Notes: generated by a model not told the origin, from the letters alone. DNA of 25,086 bases from an uncultured Corynebacterium sp. (GCF_937999985.1 NZ_CALLDG010000194.1:1-25086); one strand, 5' to 3'. Counted from the first letter of the stretch, positions 1 to 6,583 are shown. Made by a program: numbers and translations.

Positions 1-55
1 AACTCGCGACCCTCACCTTGGCAAGGTGATGCGCTACCAACTGCGCTACATCCGC
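1..55 (-). tRNA. tRNA-Gly(GCC), partial at the window edge
   Basis: On the minus strand the gene starts at 55 with GCGGATG and runs off the left edge after the anticodon arm and part of the T arm. The anticodon loop reads TTGCCAA, giving anticodon GCC (glycine). These 55 bases are identical to positions 246-300, the 5' part of the complete tRNA-Gly upstream, so this is a second copy of the same gene. The 3' end lies outside the window. Confidence 0.93.
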
Positions 56-61
56 GTGCAA

Positions 62-77
62 AAGGCTTCTAAGCCTT
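62..77 (-). repeat. Inverted repeat between tRNA-Val and the second tRNA-Gly
   Basis: AAGGCTT, a two-base loop and AAGCCTT form a 7-bp inverted repeat in the spacer of the minus-strand tRNA cluster. On the minus strand it is followed by only a short T run (TTTTGC), so it is more likely a processing hairpin or weak terminator than a strong stop. Function is inferred only. Confidence 0.35.
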
Positions 78-103
78 CGCAGGTGGATCCGAAGGGGATC
101 CTG

Positions 104-175
104 TGCGCGATACTGGGATCGAACCAGTGACCTCTTCCGTGTCAGGGAAGCGCTCTCCCGCTGAGCTAAACGCGC
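104..175 (-). tRNA. tRNA-Val(GAC)
   Basis: The minus strand reads from 175 with acceptor GCGCGTT, a D arm TAGCTCAGCGGGAGAGC, an anticodon stem CTTCC/GGAAG around loop CTGACAC (anticodon GAC, valine), and a T arm ACTGG/CCAGT with TTCGATC loop. The acceptor closes with ATCGCGC, leaving one T-T mismatch at pair 6-67. The discriminator is A at 104 and CCA is not encoded. It lies between two copies of tRNA-Gly(GCC) and is probably cotranscribed with them. Confidence 0.93.
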
Positions 176-224
176 TAAAACAACAACCCAAGCCCCGAAA
201 CTAGCCCGGGATATTGCTTGAGCG

Positions 225-300
225 TGGAGCGGATGACGAGACTCGAACTCGCGACCCTCACCTTGGCAAGGTGATGCGCTACCAACTGCGCTACATCCGC
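225..300 (-). tRNA. tRNA-Gly(GCC), complete
   Basis: The minus strand runs from 300 (GCGGATG) to the encoded 3' TCCA ending at 225. The anticodon arm is CACCT/AGGTG around loop TTGCCAA, anticodon GCC. The T arm carries TTCGAGT, and the acceptor pairs GCGGATG with CATCCGC. Unlike the two valine tRNAs here, CCA is present in the DNA. It is the first gene of the minus-strand Gly-Val-Gly cluster. Confidence 0.95.
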
Positions 301-317
301 ACAAGCAACCCTGAACG

Positions 318-347
318 CTTAAAAGCAATTCTTCGTCGCTGCGACAA
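318..347 (-). promoter_or_regulatory. Possible promoter of the minus-strand tRNA cluster
   Basis: On the minus strand TTGTCG (347-342) and TTTAAG (323-318) are separated by 18 bases. Transcription would begin near 311, about 11 bases before the tRNA-Gly 5' end at 300. Both boxes are imperfect, so the call rests mainly on spacing and position. Confidence 0.33.
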
Positions 348-387
348 CAAACACTAGCCTGTTAGTCACCTAGTTCACAAATCCCCA

Positions 388-445
388 GGTAGATCCGGGC
401 TTCGGGAGGCTGCTCTCGCACCGATGTAACACTGCTGAACTACAA
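388..445 (-). other. tRNA-like inverted-repeat element, unknown function
   Basis: The stretch 301-556 has no convincing gene, but the minus strand here reads TTGTAGTTCAGCAGTG, which resembles a tRNA D-arm start. It is followed by two adjacent hairpins: 422-408 (GGTGC, GAGA loop, GCAGCC with one bulge) and 407-394 (TCC..G, loop AAGCC, CGGA). GTAG at 443-440 can pair with CTAC at 392-389 and close the whole element. It is too short for a normal tRNA and has no standard anticodon or TTC loop. It may be a tRNA relic or a small structured RNA; I do not recognise the family. Confidence 0.4.
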
Positions 446-515
446 TCTTGCAATTCATCGGAGCGGTGTGAAAGCGGCTTGATTGTGTCACGAATGTAGC
501 GTCCACCTACGGGTT

Positions 516-545
516 TTGGTCTTGCTTAGTGGCTAGTGGTACCTT
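516..545 (+). promoter_or_regulatory. Possible promoter of tRNA-Val(CAC)
   Basis: TTGGTC (516-521) and TACCTT (540-545) are 18 bases apart, with TGG directly before the second box as in an extended -10 element. Transcription would start near 552, five bases before the tRNA at 557. The -10 match is poor, so this is tentative. Confidence 0.3.
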
Positions 546-556
546 TCCCTCTTGAA

Positions 557-628
557 GGTTCCATAGCTCAGTGGAAGAGCGTTCCGCTCACACCGGAAAG
601 GTCGCTGGTTCGAACCCAGTTGGAACCA
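557..628 (+). tRNA. tRNA-Val(CAC)
   Basis: Acceptor GGTTCCA (557-563) pairs perfectly with TGGAACC (621-627). The D arm is TAGCTCAGTGGAAGAGC. The anticodon stem TTCCG/CGGAA encloses CTCACAC, anticodon CAC (valine, GTG codons). The T arm is CTGGTTCGAACCCAG. The discriminator is A at 628 and CCA is not encoded. This is a different valine isoacceptor from the GAC tRNA at 104-175 and a separate plus-strand transcription unit with its own terminator. Confidence 0.95.
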
Positions 629-634
629 CAGTTC

Positions 635-671
635 ACCGCCTGGCAATTTCGCCGGGCGGTTTTCTTTTTCT
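635..671 (+). terminator. Intrinsic terminator of tRNA-Val(CAC)
   Basis: ACCGCCTGGC (635-644) pairs with GCCGGGCGGT (651-660) over 10 bp with one T-G pair and a six-base loop AATTTC. It is followed at once by a T-rich run, TTTCTTTTTC (661-670). It starts seven bases after the tRNA 3' end. This is the clearest rho-independent terminator in the window. Confidence 0.9.
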
Positions 672-673
672 CT

Positions 674-700
674 CCCCCCAAGGTGCCCCCCGAGGGGGGG
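674..700 (+). repeat. C6 / C6 / G7 homopolymer cluster
   Basis: Six C at 674-679, six C at 686-691 and seven G at 694-700 sit just after the tRNA-Val terminator. Either C run could pair with the G run, so two exclusive hairpins are possible. The rest of the 629-830 gap holds the terminator and the putative copC promoter. Confidence 0.5.
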
Positions 701-766
701 TATGGCCTGGGAACTCTTTGCTCGCGGCGCCCGACTACTTGGGTAGCGCTGGGAAAACTCGGCGGA

Positions 767-794
767 TTGAGCTCAGTCTTTTCGGCGCTATGGT
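767..794 (+). promoter_or_regulatory. Putative promoter of the copC-lipoprotein-PCuAC-DyP cluster
   Basis: TTGAGC (767-772) and TATGGT (789-794) are 16 bases apart. The predicted start near 801 gives a leader of about 30 bases that contains the GAAAGG ribosome site at 813-818 ahead of the ATG at 831. No metal-regulator operator was recognised. Confidence 0.45.
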
Positions 795-830
795 GTTAGC
801 AGTGTCGTGACAGAAAGGTTCACCGTTTAC

Positions 831-1415
831 ATGCCTCGCCGTTTTTCTTCTTTTGGACGCCCACTCGCCCGCATCCTGGCGACATCTGGAATGGTTGCCG
901 CCGTTTCCGTGGGGTTTGGTGCTCCAGCTTCTGCCCATGACGTCGTGGTGAAGTCCACCCCGGAGGCCAACTCTACGGTCGATCACCTGCCGGAGAAGAT
1001 CGTACTGAACTTCTCGGGTGAGCCGCAGGAGGGCTTCAACACCATCGCGCTGTCGCACGATGGTGAGGTGCTCTTCCGCGACGAGCCGGCGGCCGATGGC
1101 CGGGAGCTGTCCGTCGATGTTCCGGCTGAGGTGCAGGAGAAGAAGGACGGTGGCGAGTACATCGTCGGCTACCAGATCACTAGCTCCGACGGTCACTCCA
1201 CCCGTGGCAGCCTGAAGTTCAATCTGGCTTCCGCGGATGGCGGCGAAGGCAGCGGTAGCGGCGAAAGCCAGTCCGAAGGGGGTTCCGAGGAGGGGGCACA
1301 GGGGGAGCAGTCCCTGAGTGTTCCTTCTTGGTTATTGCCTTTGGGCGGTATCGTCGTAGTTGTGGGTGCTTTGGCAATCGCCATCGCACGCTTTCGCGAC
1401 TTGAAGGACGACTAG
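831..1415 (+). CDS. CopC-domain copper-binding membrane-anchored protein
   Basis: A 194-residue protein with an N-terminal signal peptide (about 1-35, cleavage after the Ala-Ser-Ala at 33-35), so the mature protein would begin with His36. That residue with Asp120 and His122 in a Ser-Asp-Gly-His motif matches the copper-binding 'brace' of the CopC/YcnJ family. The CopC beta-sandwich covers about 36-133, then a Gly/Ser/Glu linker and one membrane helix (about 167-185) with a short basic-acidic tail. It should sit outside the membrane, tethered at its C-terminus. I chose ATG 831, preceded by GAAAGG, over the in-frame GTG at 807, which has no ribosome site. It heads a probable copper/peroxidase operon. 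No CopD membrane permease is fused or adjacent. Confidence 0.85.
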   Translation: MPRRFSSFGRPLARILATSGMVAAVSVGFGAPASAHDVVVKSTPEANSTVDHLPEKIVLNFSGEPQEGFNTIALSHDGEVLFRDEPAADGRELSVDVPAEVQEKKDGGEYIVGYQITSSDGHSTRGSLKFNLASADGGEGSGSGESQSEGGSEEGAQGEQSLSVPSWLLPLGGIVVVVGALAIAIARFRDLKDD

Positions 1416-1484
1416 CCGACAGCGGTTGGATAGAGCGTTCCTCATGTCCGATTAGTTGACGATTACCTGATCAGGAGATTTCCC

Positions 1485-1805
1485 GTGAAGAAGTTCCGCT
1501 CTGCAACCGCTGCCGCTCTGGCTCTGACCACCGCCCTTGCACTGTCCGCTTGCACCCCTCCTAACGAGAATGACGGCGGTCAGCGCGAGGACACCGCAAC
1601 CACCGGCCCGGCTAGCCCGAGCATCCAGTCCACCGAGGAAGCAGCTACCGACTCGTCCGAGTCCGAGGCTGAAGAGACCGACGCTACCGATGCGGAGGAG
1701 ACCGACGCTTCCGTAGAGACTGAGATGGGCGGCGCTGAAGTGGCCACCGGTAACGCCGAGGCAACCGCCACCGGCGCAGCATCCGCGTCGGGTGCCACCA
1801 ACTAG
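1485..1805 (+). CDS. Small acidic lipoprotein of unknown function
   Basis: A 106-residue protein starting at GTG 1485 with AGGAG at 1473-1477. A basic start and hydrophobic segment end in a lipobox Leu-Ser-Ala-Cys with lipidated Cys23. The remaining roughly 80 residues are low complexity, rich in Thr, Glu, Asp, Ala and Ser, with repeated Glu-Thr-Asp-Ala units, and no Cys or His after the lipidated Cys. No family is recognised, and it is probably disordered on the outer face of the membrane. It lies between the CopC gene (69-bp gap) and the PCuAC gene (100-bp gap), so a link to metal handling is inferred from position only. Its signal peptide resembles that of the next gene, which suggests an old duplication of the leader or convergence. 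Confidence 0.75.
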   Translation: MKKFRSATAAALALTTALALSACTPPNENDGGQREDTATTGPASPSIQSTEEAATDSSESEAEETDATDAEETDASVETEMGGAEVATGNAEATATGAASASGATN

Positions 1806-1834
1806 CACGCGAAACGCTAGAGATCGCGTATAGC

Positions 1835-1859
1835 GTGTCCGGGATATAGCCCCGGGCAC
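1835..1859 (+). repeat. Hairpin in the lipoprotein-PCuAC spacer
   Basis: GTGTCCGGG (1835-1843) pairs with CCCGGGCAC (1851-1859) over 9 bp with one T-G pair and a seven-base loop. No T run follows, so a simple rho-independent terminator is unlikely. It may be a transcript-stability or attenuation element. Confidence 0.45.
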
Positions 1860-1883
1860 ACAAATGGTTGGGAAGCCCGCACG

Positions 1884-1899
1884 CCTTTTAATTGAAAGG
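1884..1899 (+). promoter_or_regulatory. Ribosome site inside a small hairpin before the PCuAC gene
   Basis: CCTTT (1884-1888) can pair with AAAGG (1895-1899), and AAAGG is the ribosome site for the ATG at 1906. The 5-bp stem with six-base AT-rich loop is weak, so it would only modulate access to the site. Confidence 0.35.
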
Positions 1900-1905
1900 T
1901 TTGTT

Positions 1906-2547
1906 ATGTCCCTGACCTCCTTGAACAACACCAAGAAGCGTGCCGCAGCCGCGGCTGCCGTTGCGTTGAGCAGCGCGCTGTTCCTTTCTGCATGCTCGGA
2001 CGATGGGGAAGATAAGAACGACGCTTCCACCTCGGCGGAGGCTACTCAGTCCACTGAGTCCGCTGATTCCGCCGACGACAAGGCTGCGGACGAGCAGGCT
2101 TTGGAGTTCAACGATTCCTATGTCACCGCCAAGCCTGCAGGCAAGAACATGACGTCTGTGTTTGGCACTCTGCACAACACCACCGACAAGGACATCACCA
2201 TCACCGAGGTGAAGGGCGACATTGACGGTGCGAAGTACGAGCTGCACGAGGTCAACGCTGACGGCGAGATGCAGGAGATCTCGAGCCTGACGATCCCCGC
2301 GGGCGAGGATAGCGTGCTGGAGCCGGGCGGAAACCACATCATGATCATGGAAGTTTCCGACGAGATCGCCGCTGGCGATTCCCTGTCCTTCACCCTGGTC
2401 GACGAGGATGGCAACGAGTACAAGCTGGATAACGTTCCGGTGCGTGTTCAGCAGTCCACCCACGAGCACTACGGTGACGAAGACGGCGGCAACATGGAAG
2501 GCATGGACGGCATGCAGCACGGTGAAGAGCACGGACACGAGCACTAA
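1906..2547 (+). CDS. PCuAC-family copper chaperone lipoprotein with His/Met-rich tail
   Basis: A 213-residue protein. The start at ATG 1906 is chosen over an in-frame ATG at 1864 because AAAGG lies seven bases upstream and the signal peptide then has normal length. The lipobox ends at Cys30, followed by an acidic Ser/Thr linker to about 65. The PCu(A)C domain (about 66-181) has the family's copper ligands: His114, Met122, then exactly 21 residues to His144-x-Met146. The C-terminal 30 residues add six His (186, 188, 205, 209, 211, 213) and three Met (197, 200, 203), a second likely copper site. The protein would act on the outer membrane face, passing copper to or from partners such as CopC. 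It ends five bases before the DyP gene, which implies cotranscription. Confidence 0.85.
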   Translation: MSLTSLNNTKKRAAAAAAVALSSALFLSACSDDGEDKNDASTSAEATQSTESADSADDKAADEQALEFNDSYVTAKPAGKNMTSVFGTLHNTTDKDITITEVKGDIDGAKYELHEVNADGEMQEISSLTIPAGEDSVLEPGGNHIMIMEVSDEIAAGDSLSFTLVDEDGNEYKLDNVPVRVQQSTHEHYGDEDGGNMEGMDGMQHGEEHGHEH

Positions 2548-2552
2548 TACCC

Positions 2553-3806
2553 ATGCCTGAACCCGCACGTTTTCTTCCTTCCATTTCTGACGCCCCCACC
2601 CCCGAGCCCACCCGAGGTGTGAAGTTCACTCGCCGTGGCTTCTTTGCGGGACTGGGGATGACCGGCGCCGCCTCCGTCCTGGCAGCCTGCAGCACAGCAG
2701 AAGACTCTGCTTCTACAGCTGGGAACGGTGGTGCTGGCGATGGGGCGTCAATAAGAAAGATTGATTTCGATGGCCCGCACCAGGCGGGTATCCGGGAAGA
2801 CTCGCAGAACCACGCGCTGTTGGTGGCTTTTAACCTCAAGAGGGACGGGCTACCGCGCGATGGGCTGAAGAAGAACCTGGAGCGCCTGATGCGCATCTGG
2901 ACCGGTGATGCGCGTTCCCTAACCCAGGGGCAGGTTGCCCTGGCGGACCTGGAACACGAGCTATCTATAGCCCCGCAGAACCTGACGGTGACTGCGGGGT
3001 GGGGGCCCAAGTTGATCAAGGATGCGGACTTGATTGGCGCGGCTCCTTCCTGGGTGAAGAAGAACCTCAACGGGCTGCCGAAGTTCAAGGGAGACAAGCT
3101 CGACCCGGACTTCGGTGGTGCCGATGTGGTCCTACAGATCTGTGGTGACGACCTCACGGCCGTGAGCCATGCCGCGCGTGTGCTGACCCGCGGCGGTCGT
3201 GATTATGCGACGCCGAAGTGGACCCAGCGCGGATTCGTGGATTCGCCGACAGGCGAAACTCCCCGTAACCTGCTGGGCTTCAAGGACGGCACCGCCATTC
3301 CCCGCACCGACGAAGAATACGACGAGGCAATCTGGGACGATCAGGGCGGCAGCGCAATGGTGGTCCGCCGAGTCGTGTTCGACATGCCGGGGTGGGAACA
3401 GCTGGATCGGAAGTCCCGAGAGGTCGTGTTCGGCCGACACGCGGACACCGGTGCGCCGCTGGGCGCGAAGGACGAGTTCGACTCGGTGGACCTCAACAAG
3501 ACCGGCGATGACGGCTTGCCGCTGATCGACGAGCGCAGCCACGTTGGAATTACTGCGGGCGAGGGCACCCACATGAGGCGCCGCGCGTACAACTGGGACA
3601 ACGAAGTCACGCCCCTGGGCAACAGCGGGCTGATTTTCATCTGCTTCCAGGCGGATCCCGACGAGGCATTTACGCCTCTGCAGAAGCGCCTCGCGGAGAA
3701 GGACCGGCTGAACACGTGGATCACCCACGTCGGTTCGGCGGTCTTCTGGGTGCTGCCCGGCACGCAAAACGGGGCGTACTGGGGGCAAGAGATCCTAGAG
3801 GGGTAG
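2553..3806 (+). CDS. DyP-type haem peroxidase, Tat-exported (EfeB-like)
   Basis: A 417-residue protein. A 23-residue N-terminal extension precedes a twin-arginine signal (Thr-Arg27-Arg28-Gly-Phe-Phe) and a hydrophobic stretch ending in Leu-Ala-Ala-Cys46, so it may be a Tat-exported lipoprotein. The family signature Gly-Phe-Lys-Asp-Gly-Thr is at 242-247, with Asp245 as the distal residue. His330 in Arg-Ser-His is the likely proximal haem ligand, followed by the Arg cluster 342-344. DyP enzymes oxidise dyes, phenols or porphyrins with peroxide, and EfeB members are tied to iron uptake. No EfeU or EfeO gene is adjacent here; the neighbours are copper proteins. The ribosome site before ATG 2553 is weak, suggesting coupling to the upstream gene. 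Confidence 0.9.
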   Translation: MPEPARFLPSISDAPTPEPTRGVKFTRRGFFAGLGMTGAASVLAACSTAEDSASTAGNGGAGDGASIRKIDFDGPHQAGIREDSQNHALLVAFNLKRDGLPRDGLKKNLERLMRIWTGDARSLTQGQVALADLEHELSIAPQNLTVTAGWGPKLIKDADLIGAAPSWVKKNLNGLPKFKGDKLDPDFGGADVVLQICGDDLTAVSHAARVLTRGGRDYATPKWTQRGFVDSPTGETPRNLLGFKDGTAIPRTDEEYDEAIWDDQGGSAMVVRRVVFDMPGWEQLDRKSREVVFGRHADTGAPLGAKDEFDSVDLNKTGDDGLPLIDERSHVGITAGEGTHMRRRAYNWDNEVTPLGNSGLIFICFQADPDEAFTPLQKRLAEKDRLNTWITHVGSAVFWVLPGTQNGAYWGQEILEG

Positions 3807-3809
3807 AAT
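3804..3809 (+). promoter_or_regulatory. Possible -10 element for thrS
   Basis: TAGAAT with GGG before it fits the corynebacterial -10 pattern (TAnAnT) and overlaps the stop codon of the DyP gene. Start would be near 3816, giving a leader of about 63 bases to thrS. No clear -35 box was seen. The leader is too short for a T-box. Confidence 0.35.
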
Positions 3810-3879
3810 CTACGGGCGTTGAGGACTGTCACCAGGTATGTGACCGTCGCTAAAGCCCGAGAAGGAGCACGATCCACAA

Positions 3880-5955
3880 GTGAGTACCCCCGAAATCACC
3901 CCAGTTGCCGTTACTTTCCGCGTTCCGGCCGGCACCCCGGCCGGAGCCGCCATGCGCGAGCTGGGTCTTCCCAACAAGGGTCCGGAAGCCATCGTTTGTG
4001 TGAAGGAGACCGAGGGGGAGGGCGCTGGCCAGCTGCGCGACCTTTCCTGGGTGCCCGAGCAGGACGTGGACGTCGCCGCCGTTCCGGCGAACACCGATGA
4101 GGGGCGCGGCGTAATCCGCCACTCCTGCGCCCACGTGCTCGCACAGGCAGTGCAGAAGGAATTCCCCGGCACCAAGCTGGGAATCGGCCCGGCCATCGAC
4201 AATGGCTTCTACTACGACTTCCAGGTTGCAGAGCCCTTCACCCCGGAGGATCTGAACAAGCTGGAAAAGGCGATGAAGAAGATCATCAAGTCCGGCCAGA
4301 AGTTCGAACGCAAGGCCTATGCCGACGCAGAGCAGGCTCGCGCGGAGTACGCAGATGAGCCCTTCAAGACCGAACTGATTGCCGACAAGGGCAATGTGGA
4401 TCCGGACTCCGACGAAGCCACCGAGGTTGGAACCGGCGAACTGACCGCCTACAGCAACGTGAACCCGCGCACCGGGGAGGTCGAGTGGTACGACCTCTGC
4501 CGCGGCCCGCATGTTCCGACCACCCGCTACATCCCGGCTTTCGCTCTGACTCGTTCCTCCGCTGCCTACTGGCGCGGTGACCAGTCCAAGGCCGGGCTGC
4601 AGCGCATTTACGGCACCGCCTGGGAGTCGAAGGAAGCCCTGGCGGAATACCAGACGATGATGGAAGAAGCCGAGAAGCGCGACCACCGTCGCCTGGGCCA
4701 GGAGCTGGATCTGTTCAGCTTCCCCGACGAGATTGGCTCCGGCTTCCCGGTATTCCACCCGGACGGCGGCATCGTGCGCCTGGAGATGGAGGAGCACTCC
4801 CGTAAGCGCCACATTGCCTCCGGTTATAGCTTCGTCAACACCCCGCACATCACGAAGGGCGATCTGTTCCAGAAGTCCGGGCACTTGGATTTCTACTCCG
4901 ACGGTATGTTCCCGCCCATGCAGCTGGACGGGGAAACTGACGACGAGGGCAACGTGACCAAACCGGCGCAGGATTACTACGCCAAGCCCATGAACTGCCC
5001 GATGCACAATCTGATCTTCGCCTCCCGCGGACGCTCCTACCGCGAGCTGCCGCTGCGCCTGTTCGAGTTCGGCACCGTGTACCGCTACGAAAAGTCCGGC
5101 GTGATTCACGGCCTGACTCGCGCGCGTGGCTTCACCCAGGACGACGCGCACATCTACTGCACCGAGGATCAGCTGGAGCAAGAGCTGACCACCGTGCTGG
5201 AGTTCATCATCTCCCTGCTGCGCGACTACGGCCTGGATGATTTCTACCTGGAGCTATCCACCAAGGATCCGAACAAGTTCGTGGGCACCGACGAGATCTG
5301 GGAGCGTTCCACGCAGATCCTGGAGCGCGTGGCCACCAAGTCCGGCCTGGAGCTGGTTCCGGATCCGGCGGGCGCGGCCTTCTACGGCCCGAAGATCTCC
5401 GTCCAGGCTCGCGACGCCATCGGGCGTACCTGGCAGATGTCCACCGTGCAGTTGGACTTCAACCTGCCGGAGCGCTTTAACCTGGAGTACACCGCACCGG
5501 ACGGCTCCAAGCAGCGCCCGATCATGATCCACCGCGCTCTCTTCGGCTCCATCGAGCGCTTCTTCGGCGTGCTGCTGGAGCACTACGCCGGTGCGTTCCC
5601 CGCATGGCTGGCCCCGCACCAGGTTGTCGGCATCCCGGTCGCCGACGAGTTCAATGAGTACCTGGAGAACTTCGCCGCAGACCTGCGCGCCCAGGGCATC
5701 CGCGCGGAGGTAGACACCTCCGACGACCGCATGCAGAAGAAGATTCGCAACCACACCACCGGCAAGGCACCTTTCATGCTGCTGGTCGGCGGCCGCGATG
5801 TGGAGGCGAACGCCGTGAGCTTCCGCTTCCTGGACGGCACCCAGGTCAATGGCGTGCCGCGCGAGGATGCGCTGCGGATCATCTCCACCTGGATCGCTGA
5901 GCGCCGCAACGACCAGCCGAGCTCGGAGCTGGTGCAGCCGCTGGTGGAGGCTTAA
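3880..5955 (+). CDS. thrS: Threonyl-tRNA synthetase
   Basis: A 691-residue class II enzyme that charges tRNA-Thr in the cytoplasm. The N-terminal TGS domain spans about 1-65. The editing domain has His81-x3-His85 and, in Asp-Leu-Cys-Arg-Gly-Pro-His, Cys207 and His211. The catalytic core has zinc ligands Cys373, His424 and His551, the motif 2 loop near 401-427 and motif 3 with Arg560. An anticodon-binding domain follows from about 580. Length is normal. It starts at GTG 3880 with AAGGAG at 3862-3867. It lies 73 bp after the DyP gene and is followed seven bases later by the HIT-family gene, with which it is probably cotranscribed. Confidence 0.97.
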   Translation: MSTPEITPVAVTFRVPAGTPAGAAMRELGLPNKGPEAIVCVKETEGEGAGQLRDLSWVPEQDVDVAAVPANTDEGRGVIRHSCAHVLAQAVQKEFPGTKLGIGPAIDNGFYYDFQVAEPFTPEDLNKLEKAMKKIIKSGQKFERKAYADAEQARAEYADEPFKTELIADKGNVDPDSDEATEVGTGELTAYSNVNPRTGEVEWYDLCRGPHVPTTRYIPAFALTRSSAAYWRGDQSKAGLQRIYGTAWESKEALAEYQTMMEEAEKRDHRRLGQELDLFSFPDEIGSGFPVFHPDGGIVRLEMEEHSRKRHIASGYSFVNTPHITKGDLFQKSGHLDFYSDGMFPPMQLDGETDDEGNVTKPAQDYYAKPMNCPMHNLIFASRGRSYRELPLRLFEFGTVYRYEKSGVIHGLTRARGFTQDDAHIYCTEDQLEQELTTVLEFIISLLRDYGLDDFYLELSTKDPNKFVGTDEIWERSTQILERVATKSGLELVPDPAGAAFYGPKISVQARDAIGRTWQMSTVQLDFNLPERFNLEYTAPDGSKQRPIMIHRALFGSIERFFGVLLEHYAGAFPAWLAPHQVVGIPVADEFNEYLENFAADLRAQGIRAEVDTSDDRMQKKIRNHTTGKAPFMLLVGGRDVEANAVSFRFLDGTQVNGVPREDALRIISTWIAERRNDQPSSELVQPLVEA

Positions 5956-5962
5956 CACCGCA

Positions 5963-6550
5963 GTGGAGCAGCAACAGCCAGAGCAGCAACCGGAACAGCA
6001 GACCGAAGCGTATGTGGACTCAGGCGTGGGCTCCCAACCCGACCTGCAAGGCGGGCTGGAGCGACTGTGGGCGCCCTACCGCTCCCAGTACATCGCCAAA
6101 TCCAAGCGATCTGCCGACCCCTTCGCCACGCTGCCGGAGCTTTCGGACGAAGATGCGCTGATCGTCGCCCGCGGCAAGTCCGTCTATTGCGTGCTGAACC
6201 TGTACCCGTATAACCCTGGCCACATGCTGGTGATTCCTTATCGCCAGGTTGCCGACTACACGGAGCTCAGCGCTGAAGAAACCGCAGAGCTGGCGGAGTT
6301 TACGAAGATCGCGCTGAAGACACTGCGGGCGGTTTCCAAGCCCGATGCGGTGAACGTCGGCCTCAATCTGGGTAAGGCCTCCGGAGGGTCCATTCCGACA
6401 CACCTGCACCAACATATAGTGCCCAGGTGGGCCGGTGATGCTAACTTCATGACAGTCATGACGGGCACCAAGGTGTTGCCACAGACGCTGCGGGAGACCC
6501 GGGCGCTGCTGGCAGAGGCTTGGGAAAGCGTTACCCGTTCCACCGACTAG
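5963..6550 (+). CDS. HIT-family hydrolase/phosphorylase, Ap4A phosphorylase-like
   Basis: A 195-residue protein starting at GTG 5963, seven bases after thrS, with GGAGG at 5946-5950 inside the thrS end. Residues 2-14 are almost only Gln and Glu and look disordered. The HIT fold covers about 50-190, and the histidine triad is Thr146-His147-Leu-His149-Gln-His151, with His149 as nucleophile. The mycobacterial gene at this position (Rv2613c, from memory) is a diadenosine tetraphosphate phosphorylase. Placement behind thrS is sensible because synthetases make Ap4A as a side product. The exact substrate here is inferred. A longer in-frame reading reaches back into thrS but has no ribosome site. Confidence 0.88.
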   Translation: MEQQQPEQQPEQQTEAYVDSGVGSQPDLQGGLERLWAPYRSQYIAKSKRSADPFATLPELSDEDALIVARGKSVYCVLNLYPYNPGHMLVIPYRQVADYTELSAEETAELAEFTKIALKTLRAVSKPDAVNVGLNLGKASGGSIPTHLHQHIVPRWAGDANFMTVMTGTKVLPQTLRETRALLAEAWESVTRSTD

Positions 6551-6583
6551 CGGTTCAAACCATTAGGGAGAATAACTTCAGCG

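Noticed and set aside
536..810. Two short plus-strand frames overlapping tRNA-Val
   Set aside because: They run through a clear tRNA gene and its terminator and have no ribosome site or conserved sequence.
1864..1905. Upstream ATG at 1864 as the PCuAC start
   Set aside because: It adds 14 residues before a normal lipoprotein signal and lacks a ribosome site; ATG 1906 has AAAGG at the right distance.
3810..3879. T-box or other riboswitch upstream of thrS
   Set aside because: The gap is only 73 bases, with no specifier loop or T-box sequence and no room for the fold.
3850..5181. A 443-residue minus-strand frame across thrS
   Set aside because: It mirrors the thrS codons, has no ribosome site and no recognisable domain; the plus-strand ThrRS is complete.
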